From Xanthomarina sp035306705 (GTDB taxonomy: Bacteria; Bacteroidota; Bacteroidia; Flavobacteriales; Flavobacteriaceae): a stretch of 24,649 nt of DNA. Made by a program: the position numbers and the translations under genes. Of the stretch, positions 8,419 through 15,804 are shown piece by piece; positions within the stretch are counted from its first letter, which is position 1; each line of letters opens with the position of its first letter. The DNA lies in assembly GCF_035306705.1 (NCBI RefSeq), contig NZ_DATGNO010000005.1:1-24649 (forward strand). The letters run 5' to 3'. The notes beneath the pieces are model-generated. The model was not told where the DNA came from. It worked only from the letters and a program-made list of their open reading frames with translations, and ran no database searches.

Positions 8419-9528
8419 ATGTTAGACAAGATACCAATTCGAAAGATTATTCATGTGGATATGGACGCTTTTTATGCGTCTGTAGAACAAATGGACAATC
8501 CTGAACTAAAAGGTAAAGCTATTGCGGTTGGAGGTGGAGGAATTAGAGGTGTTGTAGCCGCTGCTAGTTACGAAGCGAGAAAATTTGGTGTTAGAAGTGC
8601 TTTAAGTGGTGCTCAGGCAAAACGTAATTGTCCGGAATTAATTTTTGTAAAACCTCGCTTCGATAGATATCATGAAATCTCAAAACAAATACGGAAAATA
8701 TTTTACGATTATACCGATTTGGTAGAACCACTGTCTTTGGATGAAGCTTATTTGGATGTTACTGAAAATAAGAAAGGAAATCCGAGTGCTAGCTTAATTG
8801 CTAAAGAAATTAGGGAACGTATTTTTAAAGAAGTGGGTCTAACAGCTTCTGCAGGCATTTCCATCAATAAGTTTGTGGCCAAAGTGGCAAGCGATTATAA
8901 CAAGCCTAACGGACAAAAAACGGTAAATCCGGAAGAAGTACTTGATTTTCTAGAGGCTCTGGATATTAGAAAATTTTATGGCGTTGGAAAAGTAACTGCT
9001 GTAAAAATGTACCAATTGGGCATTTTTACAGGGAAAGATTTAAAATTAAAGTCTTTGGAATACTTAGAAGAACACTTTGGAAAGTCGGGAAGCTTTTATT
9101 ATTATATAGTTCGAGGGATCCATAATTCTGAAGTTAAAGCAAATAGGATTAGAAAATCCTTAGCTGCCGAACATACGTTTAATGAAAATCTATCGAGTGA
9201 AATCTTTATGCTCGAAAAATTAGATCGTATTGCTCAAGAGGTTTCTAAACGATTGATTAAAAGTAAAGTATCTGGCAAAACAGTAACCTTAAAAATAAAA
9301 TACAGCGATTTTACCTTGCAAACTAGAAGTAAGACCTTGCCTTATTTTATAAGTGATAAAGACGTGATTTTAGAGGTAGCCAAAGACTTATTATTTCAGG
9401 AAAAATTAAGTGATTCGGTGAGGTTGCTTGGTATTTCTATGTCGAATTTAAATACAGAATCGACCAATAAAAAACCAAGCAAACCCGAATCTAAATCGGT
9501 GAGCGTGCAATTGCAGTTTGAATTTTAG
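8419..9528 (+). CDS. dinB: DNA polymerase IV (Y-family)
   Basis: This 369-residue translesion polymerase shows the palm motif HVDMDAFYASVE with metal ligand D14 and the probable steric-gate Tyr19, and the second catalytic motif SLDEAYLDV with D108-E109. ASAGISINKFVAKVASDYNKPNG and the helix-hairpin-helix YGVGKVTAVKMYQLGI follow, then the little-finger domain. The last six residues, QLQFEF (364-369), look like a beta-clamp-binding peptide, as at the C-terminus of E. coli Pol IV. The start at 8419 gives a short N-terminal extension typical of the family; no strong RBS is seen. No SOS box was recognised. The stop overlaps the stop of pyk on the other strand. Confidence 0.95.
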   Translation: MLDKIPIRKIIHVDMDAFYASVEQMDNPELKGKAIAVGGGGIRGVVAAASYEARKFGVRSALSGAQAKRNCPELIFVKPRFDRYHEISKQIRKIFYDYTDLVEPLSLDEAYLDVTENKKGNPSASLIAKEIRERIFKEVGLTASAGISINKFVAKVASDYNKPNGQKTVNPEEVLDFLEALDIRKFYGVGKVTAVKMYQLGIFTGKDLKLKSLEYLEEHFGKSGSFYYYIVRGIHNSEVKANRIRKSLAAEHTFNENLSSEIFMLEKLDRIAQEVSKRLIKSKVSGKTVTLKIKYSDFTLQTRSKTLPYFISDKDVILEVAKDLLFQEKLSDSVRLLGISMSNLNTESTNKKPSKPESKSVSVQLQFEF

Positions 9529-10979
9529 GGTTTCTTCTTAAAATTAAAATCTGTAATTTCGGTAATACGTAAAGTGTTTACCATTCCTTTTTCTTGAATT
9601 GGCATCGCAGCCAAACTTACTAACATATCCCCAACCTCTAGATAGCCTTTCTGACAGGCAATGGCATTTACGTCTTCTATGGTTTCATCTGTACTAACAA
9701 ACTTATCGTAATGAAACGCTTCAACACCCCAAAGCAAACTGAGTTGAGTTAATATACGTTTATTTGAAGTAAATACAAGAATATGGGCACTTGGTCTCCA
9801 TGCTGAAATTTGAAAAGCGGTATATCCACTATTTGTCAAGGTAGAAATAGCTTTGGCATCTATTTCGTTTGCCATATTAGCAGCGTGATAACAAATGGAT
9901 TTTGTTATGAATCTTTTAGTACGGATATGAGGAGGTACTTGTGGTACTTTAATCAATGGCGAGTCCTCAACACTTTTAATAATATTGGCCATTTGTCTAA
10001 TTACCTGAACAGGATAGCTACCCACTGAAGTTTCACCTGAAAGCATTACGGCATCAGCTCCATCCATAACCGAGTTGGCAACGTCATTTACCTCTGCTCG
10101 AGTAGGCGTCAAACTGGAAATCATTGTTTCCATCATTTGTGTTGCAATAATTACTGGAATTCTAGCTTGTTTGGCTCTTAAAACCAATAGTTTCTGGATT
10201 AAAGGAACTTCTTCAGCTGGAATCTCTACACCTAGATCCCCACGAGCTACCATCAAACCATCGCAATAAGCAACAATTTTGTCAATATTCTCTACGGCTT
10301 CAGGTTTTTCAATTTTCGCAATAATTGGAATTTTATGATCGCTATGTTTTTTTATTAATTCTTCTAGCTGCATTAAGTCTTCAGCATGTCGCACAAAAGA
10401 CAAGGCGAACCAGTCTACTTTTAGTCCAATAGCAAAAATGGCATCTTCAATATCTTTTTCGGTAAGTGCTGGTTGCGAAATGTTTGTGTTAGGAAGATTA
10501 ACTCCTTTTTTGGAACGCAGTGGGCCACCTTGAATAACACGGGCAACAACTTCACTTTTTCTATCGGAGGAAACCACTTCAAAAATGAGTTTTCCATCAT
10601 CTAATAAAATTCTTTCGCCAGGTTGTGCATCTTCTGGAAATTTATCGTAAGTCATGTAAACACGCTCCTTGGTGCCTTCAAAACGTTCGCCGGTTGCGAA
10701 AATTATTTCATCTCCTTCATTTACAAAAACTTCTCCTTTCATAGTTCCAACCCGTAGTTTTGGACCTTGTAAATCGGCTAGAATTGCGGCATTATATCCG
10801 TATTCGTTATTTAATTCACGTATCATTTTAATGCGCTCTTTGACATCTTCATAGTCAGCATGCGAAAAATTAATTCTAAACACGTTAACTCCTTCATCTA
10901 ACATGCCTTTTAAAACTTCCTTGGTGCTAGTTGCTGGGCCTAATGTGGCTACAATTTTGGTTTTTTTTCTTCTTGACAT
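9525..10979 (-). CDS. pyk: Pyruvate kinase
   Basis: Converts phosphoenolpyruvate and ADP to pyruvate and ATP in the last step of glycolysis. The 484 residues carry KIVATLGPAT, the substrate-binding VFRINFSHA (R35, N37, S39), ADLQGPKLRVG, AKIEKPEAVENID with catalytic K222 and metal ligand E224, and MVARGDLGVEIP with D248. The MMETM and PTRAEVNDVANSVMDGADAVMLSGET blocks follow. Length is normal. It is the last gene of the acpP-fabF-rnc-IPExxxVDY chain; its ATG overlaps the upstream stop by one base (TAATG), indicating coupling. The 3' end overlaps dinB tail to tail by 4 bases with no room for a separate terminator. Confidence 0.97.
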   Translation of the reverse strand: MSRRKKTKIVATLGPATSTKEVLKGMLDEGVNVFRINFSHADYEDVKERIKMIRELNNEYGYNAAILADLQGPKLRVGTMKGEVFVNEGDEIIFATGERFEGTKERVYMTYDKFPEDAQPGERILLDDGKLIFEVVSSDRKSEVVARVIQGGPLRSKKGVNLPNTNISQPALTEKDIEDAIFAIGLKVDWFALSFVRHAEDLMQLEELIKKHSDHKIPIIAKIEKPEAVENIDKIVAYCDGLMVARGDLGVEIPAEEVPLIQKLLVLRAKQARIPVIIATQMMETMISSLTPTRAEVNDVANSVMDGADAVMLSGETSVGSYPVQVIRQMANIIKSVEDSPLIKVPQVPPHIRTKRFITKSICYHAANMANEIDAKAISTLTNSGYTAFQISAWRPSAHILVFTSNKRILTQLSLLWGVEAFHYDKFVSTDETIEDVNAIACQKGYLEVGDMLVSLAAMPIQEKGMVNTLRITEITDFNFKKKP

Positions 10980-11464
10980 TAATTAAATATTAAATTATTT
11001 TTGAATTTAAGTGTATCTATATCAATGGAATAAGCAGTAACAATCTGAGCTACTTCCTGAATGCCATTGATTATTTTTTGAATTTCGTTCGTGGTTAATT
11101 GCTCATCGGATATTTTTAGTAAAAAATTTACTTTTTTCAATTCTGGAAGCAAATAGAAGGTTTCTGTAAGTTTTCCAGAATCTGCAAAAAGACTGTTGGT
11201 TATTTCTGTGTTTACAGTTTCTAATTTACAGATATTTGAAACTAAATTCCAAGTGTTCAATTGCTTTTCATCGTTCCACTCATATATGGAGTACCAGGCA
11301 TTATTACTAAAATCCAAATCGTTTTTCTTTCTCTTTAAATGGATTCGCAGTTTTAAATTTAACAAATAAGCAAGTCTGTAATCTTCTAAAGAGGTATGAA
11401 TTCCGATTAAGGTGAAACCTTCATCATCAAAAAAATCGTCCAAGCTTAGTTTTTTTATTGCCAT
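10979..11464 (-). CDS. IPExxxVDY family protein
   Basis: This 161-residue protein belongs to a Bacteroidota family of unknown function named for an IPExxxVDY motif. The conserved N-terminus (KLSLDDFFDDEGFTLIGIHTSLEDYRLAYLLN) is clear. The naming motif appears as L-P-E-L-K-K-V-N-F at residues 106-114, conservatively changed at the first position and in the last two. There is no signal peptide, membrane helix or catalytic motif. It lies between rnc and pyk, the usual position for this family as I know it, and overlaps the pyk start by one base. What it does is not known; its location suggests expression linked to pyk. Confidence 0.82.
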   Translation of the reverse strand: MAIKKLSLDDFFDDEGFTLIGIHTSLEDYRLAYLLNLKLRIHLKRKKNDLDFSNNAWYSIYEWNDEKQLNTWNLVSNICKLETVNTEITNSLFADSGKLTETFYLLPELKKVNFLLKISDEQLTTNEIQKIINGIQEVAQIVTAYSIDIDTLKFKNNLIFN

Positions 11465-11558
11465 GATACTTTTAGCTAATGTAAAGATAAGATTTATCGT
11501 CCGTAATATGTTAGATTTTGATTAATCTTAACAATTTGGTATTCGGAAAATATTGGCG

Positions 11559-12299
11559 CTAATACACTTTAGAAATTTGCTTCTGAAACACGAAAAAAGC
11601 ACGTTTGGATGCTTTTTCTTCAGCTTTCTTTTTTGAGGTTGCTCGTGCTTTGGAGACCACTTTATTATCTATGGAAAGTTTTACGGAGAAATGTCTAACT
11701 TCATCATTTCCAGTATCTTCGTATACGTTGTAATCGAAGGTTTTCTTTTCTTTTTGGCACCACTCTATCAATAAACTTTTATAGCTTATTACTTTTCCTT
11801 CGAGGGTTTCAATATTCACATAAGGAATAATGACTGTTTTGAAAATAAATTTTTCACAATATTTATAACCTCTGTCCAGAAAAATAGCGCCTACTAATGC
11901 TTCAAACAGATTACCATGAATATTATCTCCAAACTGTCCTTTGGGAATTTTGCTTTCAACACGACTAATTAGGTTGAGTTCTCTGCCTAATTCGTTTAAA
12001 TGCTCCCGACTTACAATTTTAGATCGCATTTTGGTTAAATAACCTTCGTCTCCACTGGGAACTTCCATATATAGATGCGATGCAATAACAGCACCCAACA
12101 TGGCATCTCCTAGAAACTCTAAGCGTTCGTAGTTGATTGTATTGCCTTGACTGTCCTTAATATTCATAGAACGATGGGTAAAGGCCGTTTTATAAAATTT
12201 TAAAGATTTAGGCTTAAAGCCAAGAATTTTGTGAATAAACACAAAAAAATTCCCGTCACTTTTAGAACGGGAATTTAATATGTTTCGAATGTGTTTCAT
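11559..12299 (-). CDS. rnc: Ribonuclease III
   Basis: Cleaves double-stranded RNA in rRNA and mRNA processing. The 246 residues carry the RNase III signature ERLEFLGDA (58-66; E58, E61, D65 as metal-site residues) and HGNLFEALVGAIFLD (128-142), where E133 matches the essential second Glu. A C-terminal double-stranded RNA-binding domain (about 170-242) ends in the basic ATSKKKAEEKASKRA helix. The residue equivalent to E. coli D114 is N130, which may be a lineage trait. The start at 12299 keeps the NSRSKSDGNFF leader that I associate with flavobacterial RNase III. That leader is encoded by a terminator-like hairpin (12243-12276). The gene lies 8 bases after fabF. Confidence 0.94.
   Translation of the reverse strand: MKHIRNILNSRSKSDGNFFVFIHKILGFKPKSLKFYKTAFTHRSMNIKDSQGNTINYERLEFLGDAMLGAVIASHLYMEVPSGDEGYLTKMRSKIVSREHLNELGRELNLISRVESKIPKGQFGDNIHGNLFEALVGAIFLDRGYKYCEKFIFKTVIIPYVNIETLEGKVISYKSLLIEWCQKEKKTFDYNVYEDTGNDEVRHFSVKLSIDNKVVSKARATSKKKAEEKASKRAFFVFQKQISKVY
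12243..12276 (-). terminator. Terminator-shaped hairpin inside the rnc 5' coding region
   Basis: Read on the minus strand, AAATTCCCGT (12276-12267) pairs perfectly with ACGGGAATTT (12256-12247) across a 10-nt loop. A run of seven T (12249-12243) ends the structure. It has the form of an intrinsic terminator and lies 32 bases after the fabF stop, but it is within rnc codons 8-19. It may attenuate rnc-IPExxxVDY-pyk relative to acpP-fabF, or be an RNase III target. Structure is seen; function is inferred. Confidence 0.6.
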
Positions 12300-12307
12300 T
12301 CGTTGTT

Positions 12308-13558
12308 TTAATCTAGTTTTTTGAACAATACACAGGCATTGTGTCCTCCAAAACCAAAAGTATTGCTCATAGCTACTTTAACTTCGCGTTTCTGTGCTAT
12401 GTTTAATGTTAAATTAAGTTCAGGATCAATATTTTCATCTGGAAATTCATGATTGATTGTAGGAGGAACGATACCGTGTTCCATGGCTAAAATAGCAGCA
12501 ATAGATTCGATTGCTCCCGCAGCTCCTAACAAATGTCCAGTCATGGATTTTGTTGAATTAATATTAATATGTTTTGCATGCTCGCCAAACACTTCAGAAA
12601 TGGCCTTTAATTCTGCTACATCCCCAAGAGGAGTAGAAGTACCATGTGTGTTGATATGATCAACTTCTTCAGGTTTAACTCCAGCATTTTCCAAACAATT
12701 TCTCATTACAGCAATTACCCCAATTCCTTCAGGATGTGGTGCAGTCATATGATAAGCATCGGAAGATAAACCTCCTCCAAGAACTTCAGCATATATTTTT
12801 GCACCTCTTGCTTTGGCATGCTCGTACTCTTCAAGAATAATCGCTCCAGCACCTTCGCCTAATACAAAACCATCTCTGGTTGCATCAAAAGGCCTTGAGG
12901 CTGTTTCTGGGCTTTCATTTCTTGTTGATAAGGCATGCATGGCGTTAAATCCACCCATTCCCGCAATGGTTACAGCTGCTTCACTTCCACCGGTAACAAC
13001 TACATCACAATAGCCTAAACGTATATAGTTTAAAGCATCGATCATGGCGTTGGCAGCCGAGGCACAAGCAGAGACAGTAGTGTAATTAGGTCCCATAAAT
13101 CCATGTTTTATGGATATGTTTCCTGGTGCTATGTCTGCAATCATTTTTGGAATAAAAAATGGGTTAAATCTTGGAGTTCCATCTCCAGCGGCAAAGTTTA
13201 AAACTTCCTCTTGAAATGTTTCCAGTCCACCAATTCCTGCTCCCCAAATAACTCCAACCTTAAGCTTATCTACGACAGAAAGATCTAACTTAGCATCTGC
13301 AATGGCTTCATCGGAAGCTACCATAGCATACTGAGTAAATTTATCCATTTTTCGAGCTTCTTTTCTGTCAAGAAAATCAGTGGCGTTAAAGTTTTTTAAT
13401 TCACAGGCGAATTTGGTTTTGAACTTTTCAGTGTCAAAATATGTTATAGGTGCAGCACCACTTTTACCACTTATAAGGGCTTGCCAAAATTCATCTTTGG
13501 TGTTACCAATAGGTGTTAGTGCTCCTAAACCAGTGACTACAACTCGCCTTAATTTCAT
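12308..13558 (-). CDS. fabF: Beta-ketoacyl-[acyl-carrier-protein] synthase II
   Basis: Condenses malonyl-ACP with acyl-ACP in type II fatty-acid elongation. The 416-residue thiolase-fold protein has the active-site Cys165 in VSACASAANAM, the catalytic His305 in NTHGTSTPLGD, and Lys337 and His342 in STKSMTGHLLGAAGAIES. The N-terminal RRVVVTGLGALTPIG and C-terminal NTFGFGGHNACVLF blocks are typical. Length matches the family. It follows its partner gene acpP with a 13-nt gap and precedes rnc by 8 nt, so the three are likely one transcript from the promoter upstream of acpP. Confidence 0.97.
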   Translation of the reverse strand: MKLRRVVVTGLGALTPIGNTKDEFWQALISGKSGAAPITYFDTEKFKTKFACELKNFNATDFLDRKEARKMDKFTQYAMVASDEAIADAKLDLSVVDKLKVGVIWGAGIGGLETFQEEVLNFAAGDGTPRFNPFFIPKMIADIAPGNISIKHGFMGPNYTTVSACASAANAMIDALNYIRLGYCDVVVTGGSEAAVTIAGMGGFNAMHALSTRNESPETASRPFDATRDGFVLGEGAGAIILEEYEHAKARGAKIYAEVLGGGLSSDAYHMTAPHPEGIGVIAVMRNCLENAGVKPEEVDHINTHGTSTPLGDVAELKAISEVFGEHAKHININSTKSMTGHLLGAAGAIESIAAILAMEHGIVPPTINHEFPDENIDPELNLTLNIAQKREVKVAMSNTFGFGGHNACVLFKKLD

Positions 13559-13571
13559 AAGTTTTTGTGAG

Positions 13572-13808
13572 TTATTTTTTTGCTTCTTCTATATAAGAGA
13601 TAGCTTGACCAACTGTTGCAATGTTCTCAGCTTGATCATCTGGAATCTGGATATCAAATTCTTTTTCGAATTCCATGATTAATTCTACAGTATCTAATGA
13701 ATCTGCGCCTAAATCGTTTGTGAAGCTCGCTTCAGTTACAACTTCGTTTTCATCAACACCTAATTTGTCTACGATAATCGCTTTTACTCTTGATGCAATG
13801 TCTGACAT
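13572..13808 (-). CDS. acpP: Acyl carrier protein
   Basis: This small acidic four-helix protein of 78 residues carries growing acyl chains on a phosphopantetheine arm. The attachment Ser37 is in the canonical NDLGADSLDTVELIMEFE motif. Length and charge are typical for AcpP. It heads the acpP-fabF-rnc-IPExxxVDY-pyk chain on the minus strand, with a TATTTTTG box upstream at 13841-13848. It is divergent from purN across a 285-base spacer. Confidence 0.97.
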   Translation of the reverse strand: MSDIASRVKAIIVDKLGVDENEVVTEASFTNDLGADSLDTVELIMEFEKEFDIQIPDDQAENIATVGQAISYIEEAKK

Positions 13809-13840
13809 AATCTTTTAATTTTTAAGTTTTAATTAGTTGG

Positions 13841-13848
13841 CAAAAATA
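13841..13848 (-). promoter_or_regulatory. Promoter -7 box for acpP operon
   Basis: On the minus strand the sequence reads TATTTTTG, a perfect match to the Bacteroidota TAnnTTTG box, 32 bases before the acpP start. No convincing TTG box was found at the usual spacing upstream. Confidence 0.5.
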
Positions 13849-14029
13849 AAAAACTTTATTCTTAAAACACACCTTTACTTTAAAAATGTGCATGTAATTT
13901 AGTAAATAACCCTGAAGTATTTTAATTTTACCTGCTAATTGTTAATATTTATTTTTTTTTGGTCGAAAAACGACACAATAATATTTATGTAAATAAAGTA
14001 AGTATCAACCATATTAACAAACATTCTAT

Positions 14030-14037
14030 TAAATTTG
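14030..14037 (+). promoter_or_regulatory. Promoter -7 box for purN
   Basis: TAAATTTG matches TAnnTTTG, 56 bases before the purN ATG. The upstream -33 TTG element is not clear. The rest of the 285-base acpP-purN spacer holds only a short GTCG-AAAAA-CGAC palindrome (13962-13974) and AT-rich sequence. Confidence 0.4.
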
Positions 14038-14093
14038 AACCATATTTTATAATATCTGCCTTTTAAAAAAGAAGATGGCTTTAATACGAACTC

Positions 14094-14660
14094 ATGAAAC
14101 GAATTGTGATCTTTGCTTCCGGAAGTGGAACAAATGCTGAAAATATAATAACTTATTTTAAAAACAGTTCTTTTGTGTCTGTTGTTCTTGTGTTGACTAA
14201 CAATCCTCATGCCAAAGTTCTGGATCGCGCTAAAGATTTAGAGGTAAGCGCTATGTCTTTTAATAGAATGGCTTTTTCTAAAACAGATAATGTGTTGCAG
14301 CTTTTAAAGGCAAATAAGCCAGATTTAATTGTATTAGCAGGCTTTTTGTGGAAGTTTCCCGATTTTATTTTAAATGAATTTCCTAATAAGGTTATAAATA
14401 TCCATCCCGCCCTATTGCCTAAATATGGAGGAAAAGGGATGTATGGTCAGTATGTTCACGAGGCCATTGTAGCTAATAAAGAAGTTGAAACTGGTATAAC
14501 CATACACTATGTGAATGAACATTATGACAAAGGTGCTATTATTTTTCAAACAACATGTCAAGTGAAGTCCACCGAGTCCGCTCAAGATGTGGCTGTAAAA
14601 ATTCATGAATTGGAGATGGAATATTTCCCGAAAGTGGTTGAACAACTTTTAAAAAATTAA
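14094..14660 (+). CDS. purN: Phosphoribosylglycinamide formyltransferase (GAR transformylase)
   Basis: Transfers a formyl group from 10-formyltetrahydrofolate to GAR in purine synthesis. The 188-residue protein shows the phosphate-binding IFASGSGTNAENI at the N-terminus, LAGFLWKFP, then N102-I-H104-PALLPKYGGKGMYG and D145 in HYDKGAIIFQ. These match the catalytic Asn, His and Asp of E. coli PurN (N106, H108, D144). Length is normal to slightly short. It is followed after 4 nt by a small unknown gene on the same strand and then an RNase H gene. The ATG is preceded by an AAGAAGATGG purine run. Confidence 0.96.
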   Translation: MKRIVIFASGSGTNAENIITYFKNSSFVSVVLVLTNNPHAKVLDRAKDLEVSAMSFNRMAFSKTDNVLQLLKANKPDLIVLAGFLWKFPDFILNEFPNKVINIHPALLPKYGGKGMYGQYVHEAIVANKEVETGITIHYVNEHYDKGAIIFQTTCQVKSTESAQDVAVKIHELEMEYFPKVVEQLLKN

Positions 14661-14664
14661 TTCA

Positions 14665-14976
14665 GTGAATGCTAGAAATATTGAAGGTAAGTTTAGGGTT
14701 GTTGAAAGTTTTGCAATTAAAGGTAAAAATGAATTTTATTTAATTGGAAATCTGACTGAAGGTCAAATTCAGAAAAATTGGTTTGTATATATTTTATTGA
14801 ATAGCTCTTTGTCTTTGACCTTAAGAGTTTCAAACATAGATGAAATTGAGATTTCGGGCGACACAGAAAAGTATATGCTCTTGACATTTTTAGGTGAAAA
14901 TGATATTTTGGACATATGGCTCGATCTTAATATTCGCAATGAAAATCTTAATATAAAAATAGAAGGACAAGATTAA
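14665..14976 (+). CDS. Hypothetical protein, predicted beta-barrel
   Basis: I do not recognise a named family. The 103-residue reading frame begins with GTG at 14665, 4 nt after the purN stop, and its codon use matches the neighbours. It is rich in alternating hydrophobic residues, with no signal peptide or membrane helix. The stretch VVESFAIKGKNEFYLIGNLTEG followed by WFVYILL and VSNIDEIEI resembles in outline the second beta-barrel domain of translation GTPases (F-x-I-x-G...G-x-I-x-x-G...V-x-x-I-E), without a G domain. That resemblance is weak inference. Tight spacing suggests co-transcription with purN. Confidence 0.6.
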   Translation: MNARNIEGKFRVVESFAIKGKNEFYLIGNLTEGQIQKNWFVYILLNSSLSLTLRVSNIDEIEISGDTEKYMLLTFLGENDILDIWLDLNIRNENLNIKIEGQD

Positions 14977-14979
14977 TAA

Positions 14980-15004
14980 GATTCCCTCCTTCGTGGGAAT
15001 GACA
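14980..15004 (+). repeat. REP-like hairpin over the ribosome-binding region of the RNase H gene
   Basis: ATTCCC (14981-14986) pairs with GGGAAT (14995-15000) around TCCTTCGT, and GACA follows. This is the best-preserved copy of the hairpin family seen at 3140 and 4240. The 3' arm GGGAAT is the only purine-rich run near the start and ends 6 nt before the ATG at 15007. Confidence 0.65.
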
Positions 15005-15006
15005 TA

Positions 15007-15648
15007 ATGAGTAAAAAGAAAAAGAAATATTATACCGTTTGGAAAGGCAAAAAAACCGGAGTCTTTGAGTCTTGGAACGATTGTAAAGCCCAAATTAAAG
15101 ATTTTGAAGGTGCCCAATACAAATCTTTTGAAACCTTAGATGCTGCCAGAATAGCCTATAACGGGAACTACCGGGATTATGTTGGGAAATCGAAAACGTT
15201 TAGCTCAAGCCTATCTTCAGAGCAGCTTAAAAAAATTGGACAACCCAACTATCATTCTATTTCAGTAGACGCTGCATCTAGTGGCAATCCAGGAATTATG
15301 GAATATAGAGGTGTGGATACAAAATCAAAAAAACAACTCTTTATTCAAGGCCCCTTCGAAGAAGGCACTAATAATATAGGAGAATTTTTAGCCTTAGTTC
15401 ATGGCTTGGCATTTTTAAAACAAAATAACAGCGATCGCATTATTTATACAGATTCTAGAACAGCTATGAGTTGGATTAAAAAGAAAACTTGTAATACCAA
15501 ATTAGAACGTAACGCTAAGAACAAGGTTGTATTTGAATTAGTTGATAGGGCCATAAATTGGTTAAATACAAATACTTACAAAACTATAATTGTGAAATGG
15601 GAAACCAAGGCGTGGGGAGAAATTCCGGCTGATTTTGGTAGAAAGTAA
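15007..15648 (+). CDS. rnhA: Ribonuclease H with N-terminal viroplasmin (hybrid-binding) domain
   Basis: Degrades the RNA strand of RNA-DNA hybrids. Residues 7-50 form the caulimovirus viroplasmin-like domain (KYYTVWKGKKTGVFESWNDCKAQIKDFEGAQYKSF in outline), a hybrid-binding module shared with eukaryotic RNase H1. After a linker, the nuclease domain (about 83-213) shows D88 in SVDAASSGNPG, E126 in NNIGEFLAL, D149 in YTDSRTAMSWI and D209 in IPADFGRK, the four acidic catalytic residues. The usual histidine in the loop before the last Asp (H124 in E. coli RNase HI) is not apparent in KWETKAWGEIPAD, as in many viroplasmin-type bacterial enzymes. The start follows a hairpin at 14980. Confidence 0.9.
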   Translation: MSKKKKKYYTVWKGKKTGVFESWNDCKAQIKDFEGAQYKSFETLDAARIAYNGNYRDYVGKSKTFSSSLSSEQLKKIGQPNYHSISVDAASSGNPGIMEYRGVDTKSKKQLFIQGPFEEGTNNIGEFLALVHGLAFLKQNNSDRIIYTDSRTAMSWIKKKTCNTKLERNAKNKVVFELVDRAINWLNTNTYKTIIVKWETKAWGEIPADFGRK

Positions 15649-15740
15649 TTTCATCAGTTTTAAAAAGATTTTTTTAGGTTTTTTGTTTTTCTATAATAAT
15701 TTATTGAAAGAAACTTTCGTCTATTAGCAGCTAAATAGCT

Positions 15741-15748
15741 TATATTTG
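15741..15748 (+). promoter_or_regulatory. Promoter -7 box for the PfkB-family kinase gene
   Basis: TATATTTG is a perfect TAnnTTTG match, 56 bases before the ATG at 15805. A TTTCG (15715-15719) about 21 bases upstream is a weak -33 candidate. This makes the kinase gene the start of a new transcription unit after rnhA. Confidence 0.6.
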
Positions 15749-15804
15749 CACCCTTATAAGTCTTGGCTTTTAATGCGAAGACAAACAAAATTTAGAACCT
15801 CAAT

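Noticed and set aside
8145..8504. 119-residue reading frame across the dinB start region
   Set aside because: It runs antisense to the oxidoreductase gene and out of frame with dinB; both of those show clear family motifs, and this frame shows none.
13962..13974. Palindrome GTCG-AAAAA-CGAC in the acpP-purN spacer as a terminator or operator
   Set aside because: Only four base pairs, no T-run on the proper side in either direction, and both flanking genes diverge from it.
13935..14210. Minus-strand frame of 91 residues upstream of acpP
   Set aside because: It overlaps the purN start and AT-rich spacer, has low-complexity composition and no recognisable motif.
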